From NCBI RefSeq assembly GCF_000153725.1, contig NZ_DS022276.1, positions 3,021,544 through 3,071,030 on the forward strand: a stretch of 49,487 bases of DNA, given 5' to 3'. This document shows positions 1 through 7,866 of the stretch, one piece after another. The notes below the pieces were generated by a model. It saw only the letters and a list, made by a program, of their open reading frames with translations, ran no database searches and was not told the DNA's origin. The stretch's first letter is position 1. Each line of letters begins with the position of its first letter. Position numbers and translations under genes: made by a program. The stretch comes from Salipiger bermudensis HTCC2601 (lineage in GTDB: Bacteria > Pseudomonadota > Alphaproteobacteria > Rhodobacterales > Rhodobacteraceae).

Positions 1-954
1 CCGCGGGAAGTCGATGAAATCGAAGCTGTTGCCGGACCAGAGCAGGCTCGCCGTGCTGTCGGCGTCCATCTCGAAATGGCTGCCCTGATCGGCCTCGAGG
101 CGGATATCGGTGAGCCGCTGACCGCCGCCGATCTCTGTGTAGACGCCGGGATAATCGTAGCGCTCCATCTCGCTTTCACTGTGCTTCTTGGGATCCGAGA
201 GCTTGGTGCTGAGATCGGCGGAGGGCTTTTCGAAATCGTAATCGGTCTGGGTATGGGTGCCGGTCACCACGGTGGCCTGCCGCCGCCAGCTGGTGATCAC
301 GCCGGGGCCGCGCTGCGCGTCGGTTGTGTCGGGCTCGAAGCGCAACACCGGCAGATCGGCCTGCGGCATGAGATCGTCGAGCCTGTCGGCGATGATCAGC
401 GTGTGCCGCAACTCGTCGAATTCGTGAAAGTAGAAGATCCCCTCATGCTCCATCAGGCGCTGCAGGAAATCCAGCGTGCTCTCGCCGTATTGTACGCAGT
501 ATATCCGGGGATCGTAGCTGCCGCTCAGTCGCAGCTCGTAATCCGAGAAACCGTTCTCGTCGAGGATCTGGCTGATGATCTCGGGCACCGTCATCTCCTG
601 GAAGATGCGGTTGTCGCTGGCTTTCGAGAGCAGCCAGAGCGCTGGGCGCAGCACCAGTCGGTAGCCGTAGACGACGTCGAAGGCATCGCTCTCCGTGCCG
701 AGAAAGGCGAACTGGTCGACGATGCCGCTGAAGTGGCGGATCTGGGTGTCGTCGAGCGTGTTCGTGTGGGCCGCGACGTTGCAGACCTGACCGAGCAGCT
801 CGCTGGCCGGGATGTCGGGATCCTCGCTGATCGCAATCACCTCGTAGCGGAAGCAGCTGCTGATCGCATCGTGCCCGCTCATCCGCGAGAAGGTCAGGTC
901 GCCGGCGCCGCCGATATTGATCGGGGTCGTCAGTTCGGCAATTCGGTCGGTCAT
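1..954 (-). CDS. vgrG: VgrG/TssI spike protein of a type VI secretion system (N-terminal part, cut by window edge)
   Basis: Reading the minus strand from the ATG at 954 gives 318 uninterrupted codons to the window edge, so the C-terminus is missing. The product starts MTDRIAELTTPINIGGAGDL and shows the VgrG/gp27-like pattern: an early L-x-F-x-R-M-x-G-H-D segment, a D-F-L-Q-R-L-M-E-x-E-G-I-F-Y-F-H block around residues 161-178, and the following R-x-T-L-I-I-A-D strand. VgrG trimers cap the Hcp tube and carry effectors or PAAR tips. It lies 97 bases downstream of the TssM-like gene on the same strand. The family call is firm. Whether it carries an effector extension cannot be seen here. Confidence 0.9.
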   Translation of the reverse strand, partial: MTDRIAELTTPINIGGAGDLTFSRMSGHDAISSCFRYEVIAISEDPDIPASELLGQVCNVAAHTNTLDDTQIRHFSGIVDQFAFLGTESDAFDVVYGYRLVLRPALWLLSKASDNRIFQEMTVPEIISQILDENGFSDYELRLSGSYDPRIYCVQYGESTLDFLQRLMEHEGIFYFHEFDELRHTLIIADRLDDLMPQADLPVLRFEPDTTDAQRGPGVITSWRRQATVVTGTHTQTDYDFEKPSADLSTKLSDPKKHSESEMERYDYPGVYTEIGGGQRLTDIRLEADQGSHFEMDADSTASLLWSGNSFDFIDFPR

Positions 955-1051
955 ATCGCGCGTCCCCTCTATCGGGAATGGTCGGATCAAAATAACAAGC
1001 TGTAATCACTGTTGACTATACAGGGATTCCCGACCTCGTGGGTTGTAAACT

Positions 1052-3466
1052 TCACAAGCTCGCGGGGCAGTCGAAGGCTCGCAGGACCGGTCGGATCGAC
1101 ACCGGGTTGAGCGGCGCCGGAAATCCGAGCTCCAGAAACACCCGCCCCTCGCTGTTGCGCAGGTCGAGAAGGGCGCGCGCGCCGTCATCGCGCAGCCGCA
1201 GCCTTGTGCCGTCGATCAGGCGGTAGAGCCCCCAAGGGCCGGTCTCGATCAGACGCGCCGCGTCGGTGCTTTCGCGAAACGCCACCTCGACCCCGGCCTC
1301 GGGGCGGGGGCCCGGCCAGTCGAGCGTCGCGGGCGCGCCGCTGGCGCGCACCGGGGCGGCGCTGCCTCCGATCGCCACGAGGGTCTGGCCGCGCTCGGCC
1401 AGTGCCGCAAGCGTCAGGCTGTGCGAGAGCCGGCCGTCGGCGGTGAACAGCGCCTGCGAGATCTGTGCCGCGCGCTCGAGGAACTCGGCGCTTTCCGGCT
1501 GCATCCCGGCAAAGCGCGCCTCGGGCTTCCAGCGCCACGGGCTTTCGCCGGTCTCGAGCATCGGCTGGGCATAGGTCGCGAGGAAGGTGGTCAGCGTGCC
1601 CTGCGGGCCAAGCAGGGAGGCGAGCTCGGCAAGGCTCGCATCGGCCCCATTCTGGAACGGGTAGCGCCCGCTCACGGTGTTGCGACAGAGCGGGAAGACC
1701 TGCTGCTGCCATTGCCGCGCAATGGGATATTGCGCCGCGTCCTCGGCAGCGGGGCGGGCGGATTGCGCCAGCACGTCCTCGGCGATCTGCACTACGATGC
1801 GTGGCGCGCTTTTCAGCGCCGCGATGGAGCGCGAGCGGTCCTGAAAGGTCATCAGCCGCCGGCTGGCGCGGCGGGCGTCGATATCGACCGCGCCGAGTGC
1901 CACGTTGAGGGTCGAAAAGAGCCGCGCGATTTCGGCCATGCGGCCCTGTTCGACATACTGGATCATCGGCCCGAACTCTCGCGCGAGCAGGAGTTGCTGC
2001 TCGTGGCTGCGGCTGCGGTCATTGCCGCCGCTCTGCTCCCAGACATCGCGCAGCAGGCGGGTGAGGGGGTTCTCTGCCTGCGCCAGCTGTCCAGAGACCA
2101 TGATGGCGGTTTCGCGGTCGGCGAAGGGCTGCACACGCAGATCTGCCAGCCAGTCCTTCCACGCCGCCGCCGTCTCGCGGTGCAGCCGATCGAGCAGCAG
2201 GTCGGGCGAGCTGTTCTCGGGCGGCAGCGCCACGCCGGTGATGTCGGGCGCCACGGCGCGGGCCTTCTGCACCGCGAGGCCCACGCCGGTGCTGCGCGCC
2301 GCCTGCCAGCCCTGGGTCGTGAAAAGGCCGGGGATGCCCTGCGAGATTGGCGCACCGGAGCGGCGCAGCAGCACTGTCTCGACCCCGGGCACCGCCTTGG
2401 GGGCGACCCAGTCGGGCAGGGCGCGCATCTCGTCCGAGCGCAGAAGCTCGAGCCAGGCGCGCGCGGGTTCCGGCACCTCGGCGGCAAACTCGCGCGCCTG
2501 GTCCATGATCTGGGTGTCCTGCGGTTGCAGCGCCAACGGCCCCTCGAGCGGCGCCACATGCCGCGCCAGACCGTCGAGCCCGACCGAAGCGCCGTGATCC
2601 TCGAGCCAGCCGGCAAGGTAGCCGGGCTGCCAGCCCTGATCGCCGGTCAGCACCGACCAGGCGCGCAGCGTGTCGTAAAGCGCCAGCCCGTCGCCCTCGG
2701 TGGCAAGGAACTGCTCTAACCCGCGCGCCAGCTCCGGCGGCACCTGACGGCGCGCAGCCTCGGCATAGGCGGCCTCGGCGCGGGTCTCGCTGTCGACAAC
2801 GGGCAGCCTTACCACGCGGCGCAGCGGCGCGCGCTGCTCGACCTGCACGACCCGGTCGGCGGCGGCGCGCAGCGCGTCGAGACGGCGCACCAGTTCAGCC
2901 CCCTCCTGCGGGCGGTCGAGCCCGATATTGAGCGCCTCGGCCTCGAAATCCGCGCCGATCTGGCGCTGGAAATGGTACTCGAGTACCCCGGCATAAGCGG
3001 CCAGACCGCCGACCAGCAGCAACGCGAAGGCCGCTGCCTTCCAGCCCCAGCCGCCGCCGTGGCGGCGCTGCGGCCCGGCGCGCAGGGTCTCGGCCCGCTC
3101 CAGCATCTCGCCAAGAAACGCCTCGAGATCGTCCATGTCGTTGCGCCGGGCGGTGTCGCGAAATTCGCGGATCCGGGCCATCGGGATGTCTCGCCCCTCG
3201 AAGAGCGTACGCCGGGCCAGCACCGACCAGGTGCCCAAGGTGATGCCCTTGAGCTGGCGTGCGCGCTGGTCGATCAGCATCGCCAGCGCATAGCGGGCGG
3301 GCTTGATCGCAACCGGCGCGACGCGGGCCCGTTGCGCGGCTGTTTCGAACCCGTCGAGGAGCGGCGCGGCCTCGTCGATGATGCGGCGCTCGCCATGTCT
3401 GGCGTCGAGCCCCTCGATGAAGCGGAGCACCGGCCCGGCGGTCTGTCTGAGCGGGGACGGTGCCAT
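1052..3466 (-). CDS. tssM: TssM/IcmF-type T6SS membrane protein, short form with DotU-like N-terminus
   Basis: The 804-residue product has the periplasmic ImcF-related and C-terminal domains of TssM in about residues 240-800, which span the inner membrane complex of a T6SS. It is much shorter than usual TssM (about 1100-1200 residues). It has a single predicted membrane segment near residues 143-161, and I see no Walker A motif, so the cytoplasmic NTPase domain appears absent. Residues about 55-125 (starting PARYALAMLIDQ) resemble the helical DotU/TssL cytoplasmic domain. The gene may therefore be a TssL-TssM fusion; this is inference. The start lies 3 bases after the stop of the M15 peptidase gene, so the two are probably cotranscribed. 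Confidence 0.75.
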   Translation of the reverse strand: MAPSPLRQTAGPVLRFIEGLDARHGERRIIDEAAPLLDGFETAAQRARVAPVAIKPARYALAMLIDQRARQLKGITLGTWSVLARRTLFEGRDIPMARIREFRDTARRNDMDDLEAFLGEMLERAETLRAGPQRRHGGGWGWKAAAFALLLVGGLAAYAGVLEYHFQRQIGADFEAEALNIGLDRPQEGAELVRRLDALRAAADRVVQVEQRAPLRRVVRLPVVDSETRAEAAYAEAARRQVPPELARGLEQFLATEGDGLALYDTLRAWSVLTGDQGWQPGYLAGWLEDHGASVGLDGLARHVAPLEGPLALQPQDTQIMDQAREFAAEVPEPARAWLELLRSDEMRALPDWVAPKAVPGVETVLLRRSGAPISQGIPGLFTTQGWQAARSTGVGLAVQKARAVAPDITGVALPPENSSPDLLLDRLHRETAAAWKDWLADLRVQPFADRETAIMVSGQLAQAENPLTRLLRDVWEQSGGNDRSRSHEQQLLLAREFGPMIQYVEQGRMAEIARLFSTLNVALGAVDIDARRASRRLMTFQDRSRSIAALKSAPRIVVQIAEDVLAQSARPAAEDAAQYPIARQWQQQVFPLCRNTVSGRYPFQNGADASLAELASLLGPQGTLTTFLATYAQPMLETGESPWRWKPEARFAGMQPESAEFLERAAQISQALFTADGRLSHSLTLAALAERGQTLVAIGGSAAPVRASGAPATLDWPGPRPEAGVEVAFRESTDAARLIETGPWGLYRLIDGTRLRLRDDGARALLDLRNSEGRVFLELGFPAPLNPVSIRPVLRAFDCPASL

Positions 3467-3469
3467 CTG

Positions 3470-4348
3470 TCAGAGCAGGCCCTCGGCCTGCCATTTGCGC
3501 AGGGTCTCGACCCCGACCTCGAAATGCATCGAGTCCTCGCGCCGGTACCCCGCGCCCCAGTACCAGCCTTCCTCGTTGAAGAGCTCGGCCAGCAGCAGCA
3601 GGCCGAACTGGGTGCCGCCATCGGCAAAGCCGTCGAGCTGGCCCTGCAGCTTGAGGTCGATCGCGGTGCCCCAGCTGTGGTTCGAGACCGAGCTTCGTGA
3701 GCCGCGGATCAGCCGGGCGCAGATCGCGCCCGCGGTGCCGAGCGCGGCGTAGATGTCGGGCTCCTGCGCCTCGAGCTTGTCGACGATGCGCTGCAGACTG
3801 TCGAGCGCCGGGCGGATCATGGTGACCCGGATCGGACCGACCTGCCGGGTCTCCATCAGTGCCTTGAGCTTGGGCTGGGTCACCGCCTGGCAGGTGGTCG
3901 AATAGGTGCTGCGCGGGTGACCGAGGATCTCCAGCATCACGCGGTTGCCGGGCTGGGTGATGCCCATGTTGAAGCGCGACTTGGCGGTGCGCATCTCCTC
4001 GGTCATCTCCTCGGTCCCGGGCAGATCCTCGGCGGCGCCGATGACCTCTGCCGCGCCGGGCACGACCTCGGGCACGGCAAGTGCGGGGCTCGCGGCGGGG
4101 GCGCGGCTGGCGGCGAGGGCGATCTCCTCCTCGAGCCGCTCGGTCTCGGCCTCGGCGTCGCGCAGCTCCGAGCGCAGCGTGTCGAGCCCGCTGCGCAGCT
4201 GCGAGATCTCGGCCTCGGCGCGCTCGAGCCGCAACTCGGTGCGGCCGTCGGCGGTCTGCAGAAGGGCGCCGACCACGGCAAAGCAGATCGCCGCAACGAT
4301 CAACCCGATGGCAATGATGATGGGGCCGATGAAGGCGCCGTCCCGCAT
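3470..4348 (-). CDS. Membrane-anchored M15-family (VanY/L-Ala-D-Glu type) peptidase
   Basis: The 292-residue product has one N-terminal membrane segment (residues 7-29), a predicted coiled coil (about 37-78), a proline/alanine-rich linker, and a C-terminal peptidase domain. The zinc ligands of the M15 family are visible as S-x-x-x-x-H-x-x-x-x-x-x-D (His224, Asp231) and a later S-M-H-F-E (His275). Family members cut peptidoglycan stem peptides, and this topology puts the active site in the periplasm. It sits between the phosphatase and the TssM-like gene with 3-base gaps. A role in opening the cell wall for assembly of the secretion complex is an inference from that position. Confidence 0.85.
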   Translation of the reverse strand: MRDGAFIGPIIIAIGLIVAAICFAVVGALLQTADGRTELRLERAEAEISQLRSGLDTLRSELRDAEAETERLEEEIALAASRAPAASPALAVPEVVPGAAEVIGAAEDLPGTEEMTEEMRTAKSRFNMGITQPGNRVMLEILGHPRSTYSTTCQAVTQPKLKALMETRQVGPIRVTMIRPALDSLQRIVDKLEAQEPDIYAALGTAGAICARLIRGSRSSVSNHSWGTAIDLKLQGQLDGFADGGTQFGLLLLAELFNEEGWYWGAGYRREDSMHFEVGVETLRKWQAEGLL

Positions 4349-4351
4349 CGC

Positions 4352-5125
4352 TCAGCCCTCCGAGGCGAAGACGCAGATCACCGAGACATTGTCCGGTGCG
4401 CCGGCCTCGATGCAGGCGCGCACCAGCTCGGCGCAGATCTCGCGCGGGGGGGCGTCAAGATGCATGAGGTTGGCGATGGTCTGGTCGGCGAGCCCGGCGG
4501 TAAGCCCGTCGCTGCAGAGCAGGATCCGGTCGCCGGGCACCAGCGGCACGGCGGTGTCGTCGACCTCGAGATCGGGCTCTGCGCCCACGGCGCGGGTGAC
4601 CACGTGGCGTTGCGGGTGGCGGTTGCGGTCGCCGTCCTTCAGAAGGCCCTGATCGACCATCTCTTGCACCACGGTGTGATCGCGGGTCAGAAGCCGCAGC
4701 TGCCCGGCACGCATCAGGTAGGCGCGGCAATCGCCGGCCCAGGCAATATGGGCGGTGGAGTTCTGGATCAGCATGACCACGGCGGTGGCGCCCATCTGGC
4801 CGATCCCGGGGCTCTGGGCCTTTGCGTGGATGGCGCGGTTGGCCTGCTGCAGGCGGGCGCGGATGGTCGGGACGGGCGGGGCGAAATCGCTCACCAGCGT
4901 GACCTGGTCGATCACCATGTCCGAGGCCATCGCGCCGTGGCCGTAGCCGCCCATGCCATCGGCCACCGCCCAGAGAAGGCCCGCGGGATCGGTGAGGATG
5001 CTGTCCTCGTTCTCTTCGCGGACACAGCCCGTATGGGTGAGGCCAGCCCCTTGGAAGCTGGGCACCGGCAAAGGTCTCAGGACAGGATTTCGGGTCTGGG
5101 GCGTGGACATGCGCGCCTCGATCAA
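4352..5125 (-). CDS. PP2C-type serine/threonine phosphatase (PppA-like, T6SS-associated)
   Basis: The product (257 residues) carries the PP2C metal-binding motifs in order: R-E-E-N-E-D near residue 36, A-D-G-M-G-G near 55, G-A-T-A-V-V, W-A-G-D-C-R, C-S-D-G-L-T and a terminal G-A-P-D-N-V-S. It is a cytosolic metal-dependent protein phosphatase without membrane segments. In T6SS clusters such phosphatases oppose a PpkA-type kinase that controls firing; no kinase is present in the window. An alternative start is the ATG five codons downstream (M-S-T-P-Q-T). The gene heads a minus-strand run with the peptidase and TssM-like genes and is divergent from the OmpA-type gene at 5255. Confidence 0.88.
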   Translation of the reverse strand: MIEARMSTPQTRNPVLRPLPVPSFQGAGLTHTGCVREENEDSILTDPAGLLWAVADGMGGYGHGAMASDMVIDQVTLVSDFAPPVPTIRARLQQANRAIHAKAQSPGIGQMGATAVVMLIQNSTAHIAWAGDCRAYLMRAGQLRLLTRDHTVVQEMVDQGLLKDGDRNRHPQRHVVTRAVGAEPDLEVDDTAVPLVPGDRILLCSDGLTAGLADQTIANLMHLDAPPREICAELVRACIEAGAPDNVSVICVFASEG

Positions 5126-5254
5126 TGCCGGTGGGGCTCGGCGTCAATGCGGGTTTACCTGCCCCGCCTTTCCCCCGAAAATAGCTGTATTCAAACAATC
5201 GCCATGCTACTCTTTTTTCAGCATTCGAAAAACCTTTTTCCAAGGGAGGTGAAT

Positions 5255-6028
5255 ATGCTTTTGAGAACGACTTTGTTTTCCATGTCCTGTCTCTGCACGC
5301 TGGCGATGCCGGCGCTCGCGCAGGATGAGCTTTCCGTCGACGAACTGACCGAGATCTTCCAGCGCCAGAAGCAGGTCTTCGAAGAGGCCGAGACCAGCGG
5401 CCTCGGCCAGACCCGCGGTCTCAAGCTGATCACCGTGCAGGATGTCACCGCCGAGAGTGCGGCGCCCGAAGTGGCCGCGACGGAGCCGGCGGCTCCTTCT
5501 GCGCCCGAGCTGCAGCAGACCGCGCCGCAGGTGGCGACCACCGCGCCGGAGCTTGCCGCACCGTCGGGCAGCGGGCAGGGCGTGTCGATCTCCGCCTCGA
5601 GCGACAGCGCCCCGCAGCGCCCCGCCGATCCCAACAGGCCGCTTCTGGCGGCGGCCAGCGACGCGCCGATGGTGTTCGGCCAGCTCGCGCCCGAGCTGCA
5701 GGTCAACCTGCATATCGAGTTCGGCTTCGACAGCGCCGCGATCTCGGACGACCAGAAGCCCAAGCTGCAGACGGTCTGCATGGCGCTGATGGCGGCCGAT
5801 GTCGGCAAGATTCGCATCGTCGGCCACACAGATTCCGCCGGTTCCGATGCCTATAACGAGACGCTCTCGGTGCTTCGCGCCAAGGAAGTCGCGCGCAACC
5901 TGATCGAGGAATGCGGCCTGCCGCCGTCGCGGCTCGAGACCGTGGGCATGGGCGAGCGCTTCCCGTTCAACGAGGCCAACCCGCGCGCCGACGAGAACCG
6001 CCGCGTCGAGTTCCAGGCGCTGAGCTGA
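5255..6028 (+). CDS. OmpA-family outer membrane / peptidoglycan-binding protein
   Basis: The start at 5255 follows a good ribosome binding site (aagggaggtga) and gives a 257-residue protein with a signal peptide ending A-L-A-Q near residue 21. A low-complexity Ala/Pro/Glu-rich region spans residues about 65-125. The C-terminal OmpA domain (about 145-257) shows F-G-F-D-S, G-H-T-D-S-A-G-S-x-x-Y-N and N-R-R-V-E-F, which bind diaminopimelate in peptidoglycan. It is the first gene of a plus-strand set with the DUF6484 and TIGR02270-type genes. In T6SS loci such proteins may anchor the membrane complex to the wall; that role is inferred. Confidence 0.88.
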   Translation: MLLRTTLFSMSCLCTLAMPALAQDELSVDELTEIFQRQKQVFEEAETSGLGQTRGLKLITVQDVTAESAAPEVAATEPAAPSAPELQQTAPQVATTAPELAAPSGSGQGVSISASSDSAPQRPADPNRPLLAAASDAPMVFGQLAPELQVNLHIEFGFDSAAISDDQKPKLQTVCMALMAADVGKIRIVGHTDSAGSDAYNETLSVLRAKEVARNLIEECGLPPSRLETVGMGERFPFNEANPRADENRRVEFQALS

Positions 6029-6099
6029 GGATTTCGCGCGGGCGGGGCATCGACCGCCGCCCGCGTCACCACACCGGAGCCGACAGGGAGGTCGGACAG

Positions 6100-6522
6100 A
6101 TGCAGGTATCGGAGCGCATTCAGGGCGTGATCATCGGGCTGCTGCTCGGCTTCGAGGACGGCCTGCCGCTGGTGGTCTTCGCCGGCAATCCCGAAGACCG
6201 GGCGGTGCCGGCGCGCAGCCTTGCCCATCTTGGACCCGACGATGTCGGATCCGAGGTGGCGCTGCTCTACGAGGATGGCGACAGCGCGCGTCCACTGATC
6301 GTCGGCAAGATCGTCGAGCCGCGCCTGCGCGAGGACGCGCCCGAAGTTGTACGGGACGGCGAGCGGGTGAAGATCACCGCCAACGAGCGCATCGAACTGC
6401 GCTGCGGCAAATCCTCCATCGTGATGGAGAAGGACGGCCACATCACCATCCGGGGCACCTATCTTGTCAGCCATGCTTCGGCCTCGAACCGCATCCGCGG
6501 CGGATCGGTGAACCTGAACTGA
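6100..6522 (+). CDS. DUF6484 domain protein, T6SS-associated
   Basis: The ATG at 6100 (after acagggaggtcgg, a reasonable ribosome binding site) yields 140 residues. The first half has the G-V-I-I-G-L-L-L-G-F ... L-V-V-F-A-G-N-P ... V-A-L-L-Y-E-D-G-D ... P-L-I-V-G-K-I pattern of DUF6484, small beta-rich proteins commonly beside VgrG genes. The last 50 residues (K-I-T-A-N-E-R-I-E-L-R-C-G-K-S-S-I and on) look like a short beta-helix repeat such as those in VgrG C-termini. The function is unknown; an adaptor or tip component is a reasonable guess. Its stop overlaps the next start (tgatg). Confidence 0.75.
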   Translation: MQVSERIQGVIIGLLLGFEDGLPLVVFAGNPEDRAVPARSLAHLGPDDVGSEVALLYEDGDSARPLIVGKIVEPRLREDAPEVVRDGERVKITANERIELRCGKSSIVMEKDGHITIRGTYLVSHASASNRIRGGSVNLN

Positions 6523-6863
6523 TGCCCGCACCGGTCCTGCCCGAAATGCTGCGTCAGCACGCCGAGCAGGCCGCGTTCCTGTGGGCGGTCTACGATCACG
6601 CGCTGCTCAACCCCGACGACAATCCCGACATGGATGCCGAGCGCATCGAGCGGCTGCTCGAACGGCTCGAGGCGCATATCGACGGGCTGAGGGTGGCGGG
6701 CTCCGAAGGGCTGAAGGTCGCCGAGGAGCGCTATATCGAGTACCCGGAGGCGGGCGAGCTCTTCGTGGTGCGGATGCTGCAGCCAAGCGCCGCCGGCCTG
6801 ACCGTGGCGGCGCTTGATCTCGACAAGGTGCGCGCCTTCCTGCTGGGCTCGCTGCCGGCGTGA
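6522..6863 (+). CDS. Short TIGR02270-type protein (N-terminal module only)
   Basis: The 113-residue product matches the beginning of the TIGR02270 family found in T6SS loci: M-L-R-Q-H-A-E-Q-A-A-F-L-W-A near the N-terminus and E-A-H-I-D-G-L-R-V-A-G near residues 50-60. Full-length members continue for about 300 more residues of HEAT-like repeats; here the reading frame simply ends and the convergent gene begins 14 bases later. It may be a natural short version or a truncated gene. It overlaps the DUF6484 gene by one base, so the two are translationally coupled. Confidence 0.6.
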   Translation: MPAPVLPEMLRQHAEQAAFLWAVYDHALLNPDDNPDMDAERIERLLERLEAHIDGLRVAGSEGLKVAEERYIEYPEAGELFVVRMLQPSAAGLTVAALDLDKVRAFLLGSLPA

Positions 6864-6876
6864 GGCCGGTCTGTGA

Positions 6877-7836
6877 TCAGGCGAGATCGGCGATCTCGGT
6901 CAGCCGCCAGCGCCCATCCTTGAGCCGGAAGATGCCCTCCAGATCCGTGGCCCAGAGCACCGAGCCCGTGACCTTGAGATGGGTGAGATGCTCGGGCTCG
7001 CGCTCACAGCCGGTCTCAACCGGCGCAAGCTCGCCATCCTCCAGAGTGAACAGGCAAGGGCCCTCGTGGTCGGGATCGAGCCCGGCGCCGATATAGCGCG
7101 TACCGCCATGCCGCGCGGTCAGGTGCAGCGCCGGGTTGTCGTCCTGAAACAGCTGCTCGAAGCCCTCGTCGATGGTGCCGCGATAGATCCCGGCGACGGG
7201 ATCGTCGCCGCACAGCACCGCCGCGCCGTCCTCGTCGAAGCCATGTACCAGCCGCGCGCCGGTCTCGAGCCACTGCTCGTCGGTGGCGCCGTCCTTCAGG
7301 CGGATGACCCGCCCCAGCGCGCCGCAGAAATAGCTCTCCTGTCCGACCGGGAATGCGCGGTACATGTCCGGAAATCGCCGGGCGTGGTCGTACATCCGAG
7401 GGCTGGTGCGGCGGGTATAGCTCTCGGCGGTCTCGCCGCCCTGCCGTGGCGGCAGCTCGGGGCGCGGCTCGGGCACCAACAGCGGCACCCACTCCTCGCG
7501 TGGGACATCGTAGTACCAGATGTTGGAGGCATTGCCGCAGACATAGTAGCGATCGCCGATCAGCGTCACGTCGAAGGGCACCATGCCCTCGACCGGCAGC
7601 GGCAGCGGCACCGCGATCTCCATCTCGCGCGAGGAGGCATAGAGCTGCCCGGCGGCGACGATCCACGCCGCATGGCTCTTGGGGTTCACCGTCATCGCCA
7701 GCACCTGCCCGCCATGCGGCGTGCGATAGCTGTGATGAGCCGTCGGGTCGAACTCCACGAAATGAAAGACCCAGTCCTCGTCCTCGGAATCATCGATGGC
7801 GAGAACCAGCGTGTCGGTGACGGGCAGGGCGTACAT
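6877..7836 (-). CDS. Hypothetical protein in T6SS effector run, beta-propeller-like; candidate immunity protein
   Basis: I do not recognise this 319-residue protein. It has no signal peptide or membrane segment, is acidic, and is rich in short beta-strand repeats containing W/Y/F and G-D (for example G-D-R-Y-Y-V-C-G-N, G-A-L-G-R-V-I-R-L, G-T-R-Y-I-G-A-G-L). That spacing of about 40-45 residues is suggestive of a WD40- or kelch-like beta-propeller. It is the last gene of the minus-strand run after the PAAR-like putative nuclease, starting 30 bases after it. That is the usual position of an immunity gene, so neutralising the nuclease is a plausible but untested role. Confidence 0.6.
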   Translation of the reverse strand: MYALPVTDTLVLAIDDSEDEDWVFHFVEFDPTAHHSYRTPHGGQVLAMTVNPKSHAAWIVAAGQLYASSREMEIAVPLPLPVEGMVPFDVTLIGDRYYVCGNASNIWYYDVPREEWVPLLVPEPRPELPPRQGGETAESYTRRTSPRMYDHARRFPDMYRAFPVGQESYFCGALGRVIRLKDGATDEQWLETGARLVHGFDEDGAAVLCGDDPVAGIYRGTIDEGFEQLFQDDNPALHLTARHGGTRYIGAGLDPDHEGPCLFTLEDGELAPVETGCEREPEHLTHLKVTGSVLWATDLEGIFRLKDGRWRLTEIADLA

Positions 7837-7866
7837 GGGCGGTCTCCATCCGGGCGGGTGCCCGGC

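Noticed and set aside
76-1005. Plus-strand 309-codon open frame opposite vgrG
   Set aside because: It is the antisense frame of a clearly conserved VgrG; its protein has no recognisable pattern.
3917-5254. N-terminal extension of the OmpA-type gene frame
   Set aside because: It runs antisense through the phosphatase and peptidase genes; the signal peptide and ribosome binding site at 5255 fix the real start.
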